Of a stretch of DNA of 64,000 bases, positions 53,757-62,664 are shown in pieces. Origin of the DNA: Accumulibacter sp. (GTDB lineage Bacteria; Pseudomonadota; Gammaproteobacteria; Burkholderiales; Rhodocyclaceae). Position 1 is the first letter of the stretch. Every line of letters starts with the position of its first letter. The stretch spans positions 1,798,001-1,862,000 of the forward strand of contig NZ_JAZKUG010000001.1 of the NCBI RefSeq assembly GCF_036625195.1, given 5' to 3'. The position numbers were made by a program, and so were the translations under genes. The notes beneath the pieces are model-generated. The model did no database searches. It was not told the DNA's origin and was given only the letters and a program-made list of their open reading frames with translations.

Positions 53757-54673
53757 CGCCGGGTGGGCTCGGTCACGGCGCACAGCCGGTCCCGACCGTC
53801 GCTGCCGAGCGGCTTGACCCATACTTGCCGAGGCGTGCTGTGATAGGTCCGCCCAGGGCGGGCCAGCCCGCGTCCGCTGGTCTCTCCGAGCAATTGCCAA
53901 CCGGCAGCCCGGTAGCAGGTGCCGGTATGCTGTCGCGGGTCGACGAAGCTTTCCAGCAGCAGGGGCTCGAAGCCCCAATGTTCGAGCCAGTCGCTGCGCG
54001 CACGACGCGCGAGTTGGCCGAGCACCTGGCTGGCCAGATGCGGTACGCGAACGTGCGGGAAGATCAGGAAGCGACTGTTGTTGAGTACCCGTGGCAGGTT
54101 GTGGCGCCGGGTCTGAGCGGTCCAGCCGATCCAGTCGTCGCGCACGGCCACCGCCCGGGCGGCACCGGACAACAGGACACAACCGAGCCGCAGCTCGCCC
54201 GCCGTGATGAAGTAACGCAACCGGTAGCCGAAGGCACCCTGGAAACCGAGCGGGTGCCAGCGCGCCATCAGATCATCCCATTGCTTCGCCAAGGCGGTGT
54301 CGCGGATCACTTCCAGGCGGACCGGGGCCAGGGCCGACAGCGAAACCTCCACCGGAGTCGGCTCGACCATCGGCTCGGCAACGGCCCGGGGCTGCGCCGG
54401 GCAGCGTGGCGTCGAACGGGATGCCCGCGCGGCCCGCTGTGCGGGCAGGACGAGCAGGCCGGCCGCCTGCAAGCGCTGCAGGAACTCCAGGCAGGCGCCG
54501 GTCTTCGCCGTCCCCGTCAGCGTCACCCAGCCCAGATGCTCGCACAGCGTCGCCGCCAGTTCATGGCGCGCCAATCCGGGCAGCCACGCCACCGTCGCGC
54601 AGATGTCGGCAACCTCTCGCGCACTGAACTCCCGGCCGCAGTGCACCCAACTGCTCGGCGTCATCGCATCCAT
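53753..54673 (-). CDS. DUF4338 / DruA-like protein encoded by the insertion sequence
   Basis: A 306-residue protein starting at ATG 54673, with GAAGG upstream. The N-terminal part is a helical putative DNA-binding domain (FSAREVADICATVAWLPG, ARHELAATLCEHLGWV). The C-terminal DUF4338 core has AVRDDWIGWTAQTRRHNL, RVLNNSRFLIFPHVRVPHLA and ESFVDPRQHTGTCYRAAGW, patterns I associate with DruA of the Druantia anti-phage system. Here it sits inside an insertion sequence, coupled to the transposase, so a transposition-accessory role is at least as likely as defence. It is inferred by family resemblance only. Confidence 0.8.
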   Translation of the reverse strand: MDAMTPSSWVHCGREFSAREVADICATVAWLPGLARHELAATLCEHLGWVTLTGTAKTGACLEFLQRLQAAGLLVLPAQRAARASRSTPRCPAQPRAVAEPMVEPTPVEVSLSALAPVRLEVIRDTALAKQWDDLMARWHPLGFQGAFGYRLRYFITAGELRLGCVLLSGAARAVAVRDDWIGWTAQTRRHNLPRVLNNSRFLIFPHVRVPHLASQVLGQLARRARSDWLEHWGFEPLLLESFVDPRQHTGTCYRAAGWQLLGETSGRGLARPGRTYHSTPRQVWVKPLGSDGRDRLCAVTEPTRR

Positions 54674-54826
54674 CGCACAACCTTCACCAGAAACGCAGAT
54701 CCGCTAACCTCAGCCTATTCTGCCAAAGGCCTCGAAAATTGTCTAGCCCTCCTTTGCGAAAGCCTTTTTTTGCCGTGGCCGCCAAGCCTTGCTACGACTG
54801 GGCTGCGCGGGTGATGCTTCAGGGCT

Positions 54827-54836
54827 GTCAGCAGGC
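54827..54836 (+). repeat. Right target-site duplication of the insertion sequence
   Basis: GTCAGCAGGC, an exact direct copy of 51989-51998, lies directly outside the right inverted repeat. Confidence 0.8.
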
Positions 54837-55014
54837 GAGGGGCAGGGGGTCGCCGGCGGAAATGGACGACCTTCTTCACGCCCACCGCGCAAGACGGCGG
54901 TCATTCGTTTTATCATGCGGATACTGCAGGCGGGCCGATCTGTCAGCGCCGGCGAGGGCGACTGCCGAAGGGCTCCGGATTCTGACGCCGATGGTCGATG
55001 CGGAGGGGTATGCG

Positions 55015-56403
55015 ATGTCAATGAACGGGGGTTGGTTGCTGGTCCTGGGCGGCTTGGTCGTTGCTTTCGTCATCTGGCGGCTGGTGGTTGCCGCACGCTC
55101 CGGCAGGAGACCATCGGCGACAGGGGAAGGTGCCGAAGGACTCACGGTGGAGGAAGCCGCTCGCCATGAAGGCGAACGCCTGTCTGCCGAGGAGGCTGCA
55201 CGCCGCGAAGCCGAACGCCTCGCCGCCGAGGAAGCGGCACGCCGTGAAGCGGAACGGCTGGCTGCCGAGGAAGCGGCGCTCCGTGAAACCGAGCGCCTCG
55301 CCGCCGAGGAAGCCGCCCGCCGCGAGGCCGAACGTCTCGCCGCCGAGGAAGCCGCCCGCCGCGAGGCCGAACGCCTCGCCGCCGAGGAAGCGGCGCTCCG
55401 CGAGGCCGAACGCCTCGCCGCCGAGGAAGCCGCCCGCCGCGAGGCCGAACGCCTCGCCGCCGAGGAAGCCGCCCACCGCGAGGCCGAACGCCTTGCCGCC
55501 GAGGAAGCCGCCCGCCGCGAGGCCGAACGCCTTGCCGCCGAGGAAGCCGCCCGCCGCGAGGCCGAACGTCTCGCCGCCGAGGAAGCGGCACGCCGTGAAG
55601 CGGAACGCCTCGCCGCCGAGGAAGCGGCACGCCGTGAAGCGGAACGCCTCGCCGCCGAGGAAGCCGCCCGCCGCGAGGCCGAACGCCTCGCCGCCGAGGA
55701 AGCCGCCCACCGCGAGGCCGAACGCCTTGCCGCCGAGGAAGCCGCCCGCCGCGAGGCCGAACGCCTTGCCGCCGAGGAAGCCGCCCGCCGCGAGGCCGAG
55801 CGCCTCGCCGCCGAGGAAGCCGCCCGCCGCGCAGCCGAACGCCTCGCAGCTGAGGAAGCGGCACGCCGTGAAGCGGACCGCCGGGCAGTAGAGGAGGCGC
55901 TTCGGCAGGAAGAGGAGGAACGACTGGCGGTCGAGGCGGCCATCGAGCGTGAGACGGCGCGTCAGGCAGCCGAGGAGGCACGGCGGCGTGAACTGGCCGC
56001 TGTGGTGCCGACGTCCAGGACGGCCGAACAGACGGTCGTCATGGTCGCCGACGATTCGAAGGTGGTACGCATCAAGACCGGCAGACTGCTGGCCGCGCAC
56101 CGCTTCCAGGTGGTCATGGCCGAGGACGGCGCGGACGCCGCACGGCAGATCGAAGCCTCGCTGCCCGATGTTCTGGTCACCGACGTCGACATGCCCGGCT
56201 TGACCGGGCTGCAACTGGCACGTCAGGTACGGGCCGATCCGCGGACCGCCGCCTTGCCGATCATCATCGTCACCTCGGACAGCGAGCAGCTGCAGGACGA
56301 AGCGGCAGCTGCCGGCGTCAACGTGGTTCTCGGCAAGCCTTACCCGGAGGCCCTGCTGATCGAACACGTGCAGCAGCTCGCCCACGTCAGTGCCGCGTCG
56401 TGA
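55015..56403 (+). CDS. Membrane-anchored response regulator with 13-residue helical repeats
   Basis: A 462-residue protein from ATG 55015, with GGAGGGG upstream. Residues 7-26 are a membrane helix. Residues 48-294 are about 19 copies of AARREAERLAAEE, a highly charged, almost certainly continuous alpha-helix. Residues 336-462 are a receiver domain with VVMVADDSKVVRIKTGRLLA, phospho-acceptor D390 in VLVTDVDMPGLTGLQLARQ and K441 in NVVLGKPYPEALL. No DNA-binding output is attached. It presumably places a receiver at a distance from the membrane. No cognate histidine kinase is adjacent; the neighbours are an insertion sequence and hisD. Confidence 0.85.
   Translation: MSMNGGWLLVLGGLVVAFVIWRLVVAARSGRRPSATGEGAEGLTVEEAARHEGERLSAEEAARREAERLAAEEAARREAERLAAEEAALRETERLAAEEAARREAERLAAEEAARREAERLAAEEAALREAERLAAEEAARREAERLAAEEAAHREAERLAAEEAARREAERLAAEEAARREAERLAAEEAARREAERLAAEEAARREAERLAAEEAARREAERLAAEEAAHREAERLAAEEAARREAERLAAEEAARREAERLAAEEAARRAAERLAAEEAARREADRRAVEEALRQEEEERLAVEAAIERETARQAAEEARRRELAAVVPTSRTAEQTVVMVADDSKVVRIKTGRLLAAHRFQVVMAEDGADAARQIEASLPDVLVTDVDMPGLTGLQLARQVRADPRTAALPIIIVTSDSEQLQDEAAAAGVNVVLGKPYPEALLIEHVQQLAHVSAAS
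55156..55896 (+). repeat. 39-bp in-frame tandem repeats (about 19 copies)
   Basis: The 39-bp unit (gaagccgcccgccgcgaggc, then cgaacgcctcgccgccgag) is repeated with few changes and encodes a 13-residue helical unit. Variants (Leu, His, Thr or Ala at single positions) recur in more than one copy, e.g. AAHREAERLAAEE twice, suggesting expansion by unequal exchange of multi-unit blocks. Copy number may differ between strains and is prone to assembly error. Confidence 0.92.
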
Positions 56404-56503
56404 GCACCGGCACAGGTTTGGCGAGCAAAGGCTGCGCTGGCGGATGAGCTGTGCGCCCAAAGACGGATGCGGCTAGCGCGTCCCGTGCACTGCCCGCTCC
56501 CGG

Positions 56504-57820
56504 TCAGTCCTCCGCGAGACGATACTCGGCCGAGCGCGCGTGCGCCGGCAGTCCTTCGCCATAAGCCAGCGTCGCGGCGATGCGCCCGAGCGTTCTTGCA
56601 CCAACCGGCGAAATCCGGATAAGGCTGCTGCGTTTCTGGAAATCGTAGACGCCGAGCGGCGACGAGAAGCGGGCACTGCCGGAAGTAGGCAGGACATGGT
56701 TCGGGCCGGCGCAGTAATCGCCCAGCGACTCGGACGCATGGCGACCGATGAAGATCGCCCCGGCATGGCGGATCCGCCCCACCCACTCGTCGGCATCGGC
56801 CAGCGACAGCTCCAGATGTTCCGGCGCGACGCGATTGGCGATTTCGCAGGCCTCTTCGAGATCGCGCACGAGAATCAGCGCACCACGATTTTCCAGTGCC
56901 GCGCGGATCACTTCCCGGCGCGGCATCGTCGGCAACAGGCGGTCGATCGCCGCCGCAACGCGATCGATGAACGCAGCGTCGGGGCAGATGAGGATGGACT
57001 GCGCGAGCTCGTCGTGCTCGGCCTGCGAAAAGAGGTCCATCGCGACCCAGTCCGGGTCGGTGTGGCCATCGCAGATGACGAGGATTTCGGATGGCCCGGC
57101 GACCATGTCGATGCCGACGACGCCGAACACCCGGCGCTTCGCCGCCGCGACATAGGCATTGCCCGGGCCGACGATCTTGTCGACCTGTGGCACGGTCTTG
57201 GTACCGTAGGCGAGAGCCGCCACCGCCTGCGCGCCGCCGATGGTGAACACGCGAGTGACGCCGGCGAGGGCGGCTGCCGCGAGGACGAGCGGGTTGTGCT
57301 CGCCCGCCGGCGTCGGCACGACCATGATCAGTTCGCCGACCCCGGCGACATGGGCCGGGATCGCGTTCATCAGGACTGAAGATGGGTAGGATGCCTTGCC
57401 ACCGGGAACGTACAGACCGACCCGGTCGAGCGGCGTCACCTTCTGCCCGAGCATGCTGCCGCGCATTCCTTCGTCGGGATCGTCGTATTGCCAGCCCTGC
57501 AACGGCTGCCGCTCATGGTAACGGCGCAGGCGCTCGGCCGCCTTGGTCAGCGCGGCACGCTGCTCGCCCGGCAAGCCGGCGAGCGCCCGCTGCAGTTCGT
57601 CTTGCGACAGCTCCAGTTCGTCCATCGAGGCGACGCCCAGGCCATCGAAGCGACGCGTATACTCGATGACGGCCGCATCACCGCGTGCCTTGACGTCGGC
57701 CAGGATGGCGGCGACGCATTCGTCGACCGATTGGTCCTGCGCCGCCTCGAAGGCGAGCAGGGCGTCGAGGCGGACGGCAAAATCGCTGTCGCTGCTGGCC
57801 AGCCGCTTGATGGCGATCAT
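56504..57820 (-). CDS. hisD: Histidinol dehydrogenase
   Basis: Catalyses the last two oxidations of histidine synthesis. The 438 residues have GLYVPGGKASYPSSVLMNAI, FTIGGAQAVAALAYGTKTVP, VDKIVGPGNAYVAAAKRRVF and the C-terminal LGDYCAGPNHVLPTSGSARF with zinc ligands. It overlaps hisG by four bases. Confidence 0.96.
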   Translation of the reverse strand: MIAIKRLASSDSDFAVRLDALLAFEAAQDQSVDECVAAILADVKARGDAAVIEYTRRFDGLGVASMDELELSQDELQRALAGLPGEQRAALTKAAERLRRYHERQPLQGWQYDDPDEGMRGSMLGQKVTPLDRVGLYVPGGKASYPSSVLMNAIPAHVAGVGELIMVVPTPAGEHNPLVLAAAALAGVTRVFTIGGAQAVAALAYGTKTVPQVDKIVGPGNAYVAAAKRRVFGVVGIDMVAGPSEILVICDGHTDPDWVAMDLFSQAEHDELAQSILICPDAAFIDRVAAAIDRLLPTMPRREVIRAALENRGALILVRDLEEACEIANRVAPEHLELSLADADEWVGRIRHAGAIFIGRHASESLGDYCAGPNHVLPTSGSARFSSPLGVYDFQKRSSLIRISPVGARTLGRIAATLAYGEGLPAHARSAEYRLAED

Positions 57821-58461
57821 TGCTGCACCACCCGGGCGATCGCCGCGAGAATCGGCGCCAGCGGCTCGCGCTTGAGCTTCAACGCCGCCTGGTTGACGAT
57901 CAGCCGTGAAGAAATGTCCATGATGTGCTCGCAGGCGACCAGGTTGTTCGCTTTCAACGTGCTGCCGGTGGACACCAGGTCGACGATGGCGTCCGCAAGG
58001 CCGGCCAGTGGCGCGAGTTCCATCGAGCCGTAGAGCTTGATCAGGTCGACGTGCACCCCCTTGGCAGCAAAATGCTCACGCGCGATGTTCAGGTACTTGC
58101 TCGCCACCTTCAGGCGCGCGCCCTGGCGTACCGCATTCTGGTAGTCGAAACCGGCCGGTACCGCGACCATCATCCGGCAGCGGGCGATGCCGAGGTCGAT
58201 CGGCTGATACAGACCGTCGCTGCCGTGTTCGAGCAGGACGTCCTTCCCCGCCACGCCGAGGTCCGCGGCACCGTACTGGACGTAGGTCGGAGTGTCGGTC
58301 GCACGAACGATCAGCACGCGGACATGCTCCCGGTTGGTCGGAAGAATCAGGCGGCGCGAGGTTTCCGGGTTTTCGAGCGGTTCGATTCCGGCAGCGGCCA
58401 GGAGCGGCAGCGTCTCGTCAAAGATGCGACCCTTCGAGAGGGCGATGGTGATGCCATCCAC
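57817..58461 (-). CDS. hisG: ATP phosphoribosyltransferase, short form
   Basis: First enzyme of histidine synthesis. It has 214 residues from GTG 58461 (AGGAAG upstream), starting VDGITIALSKGRIFDETLPL. Motifs are QYGAADLGVAGKDVLLEHGS and the PRPP loop AIVDLVSTGSTLKANNLVAC. The regulatory C-terminal domain is absent, so it is the short form that needs HisZ, which is not in the window. It is coupled to hisD. Confidence 0.94.
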   Translation of the reverse strand: MDGITIALSKGRIFDETLPLLAAAGIEPLENPETSRRLILPTNREHVRVLIVRATDTPTYVQYGAADLGVAGKDVLLEHGSDGLYQPIDLGIARCRMMVAVPAGFDYQNAVRQGARLKVASKYLNIAREHFAAKGVHVDLIKLYGSMELAPLAGLADAIVDLVSTGSTLKANNLVACEHIMDISSRLIVNQAALKLKREPLAPILAAIARVVQQ

Positions 58462-58738
58462 GGCATTCTTCCTGCACGACAAAGCCCGCATTCTAGCGCA
58501 ACGCGGATTATCCGCCCGGTCGGGTAGAGGTGAGTCACGGCCAAGGCGGCAGCGACGCGGCCCAAACGGGTAGGATCCGGGCATCAATGAAGTATGATTC
58601 GGCCTGTGCGTAGTGGATGCTGGAAAAATCCACCGCAAGACAAACAATCATGAATGGTGGGCAGGCGCCCGCCAGCCTGCTGCCGGTGCCCGCGAGGGCG
58701 TTCTGGCCGTGGCAACGGAGACCGAGGAGGGGTGCCGC

Positions 58739-60259
58739 ATGGAACAGATGACGCTTTACATGAATCTCGTGTTGATCCTGGTGTTCGTCGCCGGCAACGC
58801 CTTCTTCGTTGGCTCGGAGATCGCCATCTCGTCGGCACGACGCAGCCGCATCCGGCAGCTGGCCGAGGACGGCGACAAGCGCGCCGCCCGCGTCGAAATG
58901 CTGCACAACGAGCCGGAGCGCTTCTACTCGGTGACTCAGGTCGGCATTACCCTGGTCTCTCTGGGTCTTGGCGCAGTCGGCATGGAAACCATCAGCATCC
59001 TGACCGACCCCTGGTTCGTCGCCACCTTTGCGCTTTTCGGCGACGGCGATGCGCTGACCAAGGCGGCACACACTGTCTCCTACGTCTTCGCCTTCATCGT
59101 CATTTCGTTTCTGCACGTCGTCGCCGGCGAGCTGGCGCCGAAGGTGCTCGCCTTCCACAAGGCGGAACAGCTCAGCATGGCCGTTGGCTGGGTGATCAAC
59201 GTGATGTACCTCACCTTCCGGCCGCTGATCTACGTCATGAAGATGTCGTCGAATGCGTTGCTCTGGGTGTTCGGCCAGCGCAACCTCGAAGGGCACGGCG
59301 AGAGCCACTTCACGATGTCGGTCGAGGAGATCCGCATGATCCTCTCGGCGAGCGAGAAGGACGGCACGCTCGCCCGCGAGGAAACCGAGATGATCCGCGG
59401 CGTCTTCAAGCTCGATGAGCACACCGTGCGCGAGGCGATGATCCCGCGGACGCAGATCCGCGCCCTCGCCCGCGAAGAGACGCTCGCCGAGGCACTGCGG
59501 CTGTTCCGCGACGTGCCGCACGCGCGTTTCCCGGTCTACGACAAGAGCCTGGACCGCATCACCGGCGTCGTGGCGATCAAGGAACTGCTGAGCGTCATGG
59601 CCGAGAGCAGCGGCGACAAGCTCGACGACGTCAGCCAGCGGCCAGTGGGAGAGTTCGCACAGGCGCCGTACATCGTGCCGAACAGCAAGCTGCTCAGCGA
59701 TCTGCTCAAGGACTTCAAGCGCACCCGGCAGCAGATGGCTGTGGTGATCGACGAGTATGGCGGTACTGAGGGAATCATCACCCTCGAGGACATCCTCGAG
59801 GAAATCGTCGGTGAGTACGAGGACGAGTTCACCCGCCAGGCGAGACGGGTGAAGAAGCTGGTTGGCAGCCAGTACGAGATCGACGCCTCGATGCGCGTTT
59901 CCGACCTCGAGGGCCTGCTCGACTTCCCCTTCCCGAAGGACGACGACTACGTGACGCTCGCCGGCCTGTTCTACAAGCGGCTGGGCAGCGTCCCGGCAGT
60001 CGGCGATACCGTACAGCTCGAGGGTGCCCGTCTGACCGTCCTCGAGATGGACAACCACCGCATCACGCTGCTCCGTTTCGAGGATACCGCTGTGGGCGAG
60101 GACGGTGTGCTGCGCCTGGTCGAGGATACTTCAGCGGGCGACCCGGCACTACCGGAAGGTCAGGAAGAAACGCCGCTGCCCAGTGATGCGGAGGACACGC
60201 AGGCGGCCAGCGGCACGATTGCCCAGACGCCACTGCCGGCGACGCCCGCCGACCGTTGA
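58739..60259 (+). CDS. CorC/HlyC-type membrane protein (DUF21-CBS)
   Basis: 506 residues from ATG 58739 with GAGGAGG upstream. The N-terminal DUF21/CNNM domain has about four membrane segments (MNLVLILVFVAGNAFFVGSE, TVSYVFAFIVISFLHVVAGE). A CBS pair follows (MIPRTQIRALAREETLAEAL, VVIDEYGGTEGIITLEDILE), then a CorC/HlyC C-terminal domain (VTLAGLFYKRLGSVPAVGD) and an acidic, Pro-rich tail. The family is linked to Mg or Co homeostasis, and the hemolysin label is historical. It is divergent from hisG and convergent with the decarboxylase. Confidence 0.9.
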   Translation: MEQMTLYMNLVLILVFVAGNAFFVGSEIAISSARRSRIRQLAEDGDKRAARVEMLHNEPERFYSVTQVGITLVSLGLGAVGMETISILTDPWFVATFALFGDGDALTKAAHTVSYVFAFIVISFLHVVAGELAPKVLAFHKAEQLSMAVGWVINVMYLTFRPLIYVMKMSSNALLWVFGQRNLEGHGESHFTMSVEEIRMILSASEKDGTLAREETEMIRGVFKLDEHTVREAMIPRTQIRALAREETLAEALRLFRDVPHARFPVYDKSLDRITGVVAIKELLSVMAESSGDKLDDVSQRPVGEFAQAPYIVPNSKLLSDLLKDFKRTRQQMAVVIDEYGGTEGIITLEDILEEIVGEYEDEFTRQARRVKKLVGSQYEIDASMRVSDLEGLLDFPFPKDDDYVTLAGLFYKRLGSVPAVGDTVQLEGARLTVLEMDNHRITLLRFEDTAVGEDGVLRLVEDTSAGDPALPEGQEETPLPSDAEDTQAASGTIAQTPLPATPADR

Positions 60260-60319
60260 TGCGGCGGCCGGCAGAGAGGTCACGACTGCCCTGCGCTGGC
60301 CGCTGGCTGAGCCAAGGAT

Positions 60320-62557
60320 TCAGCGCACGCAATCCACCGAGTAGACCGGCCTGCCATCGACCAGCGCCTTGACCAAGCCATGGACGTCGGTTTCGAAGCC
60401 CGGGAAGCGTTCGTTGAAATCGCGCGCGAACTGCAGGTAACGAACGATCGTCGCATTGAAACGTTCGCCCGGGATGAGCAGCGGGATTCCCGGCGGGTAG
60501 GGCGTCAGCAGGGTGCTGGTGATGCGCCCCTCGAGTTCGTCGATCGGTACCCGGTCGATTTCCCGGTGCGCCATTTTGGCGAAGGCGTCGGTCGGTTTCA
60601 TCGCCGGTTCCATGTCCGAGAGGTACATGCGGGTGGTCAGGTGCGCGACGTTGTTCGCCGCATAGACGCCGTGGATCTGCCGGCAGAGATCCTTCAGCCC
60701 GCACCGGTCGTAGCGCGGGTTCTTGGCCAAGAACTCCGGCATCACCTTCCACAGCGGCAGGTTCTGGTCGTAGCCATCCTTGAACTGCTGCAGTTCGGTC
60801 ACCATCGTGTTCCAGCGACCCTTGGTGATGCCGATGGTGAACATGATGAAGAATGAGTAGAGACCGCACTTCTCGACGATGATCCCGTGTTCGGCGAGGT
60901 ACTTGGTGACGATCGCCGCCGGGATGCCCCACTCGGCGAACGCCCCATCCACGTCGAGCCCCGGGGTGATGATCGTTGCCTTGATCGGATCGAGCATGTT
61001 GAAGCCCTCGGCGAGCTGGCCGAAACCGTGCCAGCGCTCACCCGGCCTGAGGATCCAGGCGGTCCGTTCCTCGAGGCCCTCGCCGCTCAGGTCCTCCGGT
61101 CCCCAGACCTTGAACCACCAGTCGGCGCCCCACTCGCTGTCCACCTTGCGCATCGTGCTGCGGAAGTTGAGCGCCTCGGCGATCGACTCCTCGACGAGCG
61201 CGGCTCCCTCGGGCGCCTCCATCATCGCCGCCGCGACGTCGCAAGAGGCGATGATCGCGTACTGCGGCGAGGTCGAGGTGTGCATCAGGTAGGCTTCGTT
61301 GAAGACATCGCGGTCGAGCTTGCGCCCTGCCGACTCCTGCACCAGGATTTGGGATGCCTGCGACAGGCCGGCGAGCAGCTTGTGCGTCGACTGCGTGGAG
61401 AAGATCATCGAATCCTGGCAGCGCGGCCGATCGGCGCCGATCGCATGGTAGTCGCCGTAGAAGTCATGGAAGGCCGCATGCGGCAACCACGCTTCGTCGA
61501 AATGCAGGGTGTCGATGACGCCATCGAGCATCTGCTTGATCTCCTCGACGTTGTACAGGATGCCATCGTAGGTGCTCTGCGTGATCGTCAGCACGCGCGG
61601 CTTGCTGCCGACGTCACGCGCAAAGGGGTGCGCTTCGATCTTGGCGCGGATGTTCGGCCAGAGAAACTCCTCCTTGGGTATCGGCCCGATGATCCCGTAA
61701 TGGTTGCGGGTCGGCATCAGGAAGACCGGGATCGCGCCGGTCATGATGATCGAATGAAGGACCGACTTGTGGCAGTTGCGGTCGACGATGACGATGTCGC
61801 CCGGGGCGACGGTCGAATGCCAGACGATCTTGTTCGAGGTCGAGGTCCCGTTGGTGACGAAGAACAGGTGGTCGGCGTTGAAGATGCGCGCAGCGTTTCT
61901 CTCGGAAGCTGCCACCGGGCCGGTGTGGTCGAGCAACTGGCCGAGTTCCTCGACCGCGTTGCAGACGTCGGCGCGCAGCATGTTCTCGCCGAAGAACTGG
62001 TGGAACATCCGCCCGACGGGGCTCTTCAGGAAGGCGACACCACCGGAATGGCCGGGACAGTGCCAAGAGTAGGAGCCATCCTCGGCGTAGTGCGTCAGCG
62101 CACGGAAGAAGGGCGGCGCCAGGCTCTCGAGATAGGCTCGGGCTTCGCGGACGACGTAGCGGCTGATGAACTCCGCGGTGTCCTCGAACATGTGGATGAA
62201 ACCATGCAGTTCGCGCAGGACGTCGTTTGGGATGTGGCGCGAGGTGCGCGTCTCGCCGTAGAGGAAGATCGGGATGTCCTCGTTGCGGCAGCGAATCTCC
62301 TTGACGAAGGCGCGCAGGTTGGCGATCGTCTGGTCCGACCGACCGTGCTTGAACTCCTCGTCGTCGATCGACAGGATGAAGGCTGAAGCACGGCTCTGCT
62401 GCTGCGCAAAGGACGTCAGGTCACCGTAGCTGGTGACGCCGAAGACCTCGAAGCCCTTCTTCTCGATCGCCTTGGCGAGCGCGCGGACGCCGAGCCCGCC
62501 GGTGTTTTCCGAGCGGTAGTCCTTGTCGATGACGATTACCGGGAAATTGAAATGCAT
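60320..62557 (-). CDS. Arginine/lysine/ornithine decarboxylase (fold type I, biodegradative family)
   Basis: A PLP enzyme of 745 residues. A flavodoxin-like N-terminal wing (1-130, MHFNFPVIVIDKDYRSENTG) is followed by the PLP domain with HCPGHSGGVAFLKSPVGRMF, IDTLHFDEAWLPHAAF and the PLP lysine in STQSTHKLLAGLSQASQ. The C-terminal domain contains TPYPPGIPLLIPGERF. Length and motifs fit the inducible arginine/lysine decarboxylases used in polyamine synthesis or acid resistance. Substrate choice cannot be settled from sequence alone. Confidence 0.88.
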   Translation of the reverse strand: MHFNFPVIVIDKDYRSENTGGLGVRALAKAIEKKGFEVFGVTSYGDLTSFAQQQSRASAFILSIDDEEFKHGRSDQTIANLRAFVKEIRCRNEDIPIFLYGETRTSRHIPNDVLRELHGFIHMFEDTAEFISRYVVREARAYLESLAPPFFRALTHYAEDGSYSWHCPGHSGGVAFLKSPVGRMFHQFFGENMLRADVCNAVEELGQLLDHTGPVAASERNAARIFNADHLFFVTNGTSTSNKIVWHSTVAPGDIVIVDRNCHKSVLHSIIMTGAIPVFLMPTRNHYGIIGPIPKEEFLWPNIRAKIEAHPFARDVGSKPRVLTITQSTYDGILYNVEEIKQMLDGVIDTLHFDEAWLPHAAFHDFYGDYHAIGADRPRCQDSMIFSTQSTHKLLAGLSQASQILVQESAGRKLDRDVFNEAYLMHTSTSPQYAIIASCDVAAAMMEAPEGAALVEESIAEALNFRSTMRKVDSEWGADWWFKVWGPEDLSGEGLEERTAWILRPGERWHGFGQLAEGFNMLDPIKATIITPGLDVDGAFAEWGIPAAIVTKYLAEHGIIVEKCGLYSFFIMFTIGITKGRWNTMVTELQQFKDGYDQNLPLWKVMPEFLAKNPRYDRCGLKDLCRQIHGVYAANNVAHLTTRMYLSDMEPAMKPTDAFAKMAHREIDRVPIDELEGRITSTLLTPYPPGIPLLIPGERFNATIVRYLQFARDFNERFPGFETDVHGLVKALVDGRPVYSVDCVR

Positions 62558-62664
62558 GTGCGGAATCCAGTCTCTGGTCGGGGTGGGATGTCGGCAATGC
62601 CAGTGTCAGCGTACAGCGGGAGGAAGGCAGTTCGGCGCGATGCCGCCGGGCGCTCGCGGGCCTT

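Larger units (their letters stand above)
51999..54826 (-). mobile_element. 2.8-kb insertion sequence with DDE transposase and DUF4338/DruA-like gene
   Basis: The ends are imperfect inverted repeats: AGCCCTGAAGCATGACCC at 52000-52017 and, reading inward from 54826, AGCCCTGAAGCATCACCC, one mismatch in 18. A 10-bp direct repeat flanks the element. Inside are two minus-strand genes joined by an ATGA overlap: a DUF4338 protein first, then the transposase. The element separates the ribB operon from a response-regulator gene. IS4-like or ISNCY-like placement is inferred from the transposase motifs; the exact family needs a database match. Confidence 0.85.

Noticed and set aside
53753..54673. A Druantia defence island
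   Set aside because: Only the DruA-like gene is present, coupled to a transposase inside inverted repeats; no DruB-E or helicase genes adjoin it.
55156..55896. Possible CRISPR-like array
   Set aside because: The 39-bp units are contiguous with no unique spacers and are translated in frame into a regular helix.
54876..56460. Long minus-strand ORFs (355 and 480 residues) opposite the repeat-rich response regulator
   Set aside because: They exist because the 39-bp unit has no stop in these frames. The products are Arg/Ser/Ala- or Gly/Phe/Leu-repetitive, while the plus frame continues into a receiver domain.
60887..62386. 499-residue plus-strand ORF opposite the decarboxylase
   Set aside because: It is an antisense shadow; the minus strand encodes a complete PLP enzyme with its lysine motif.
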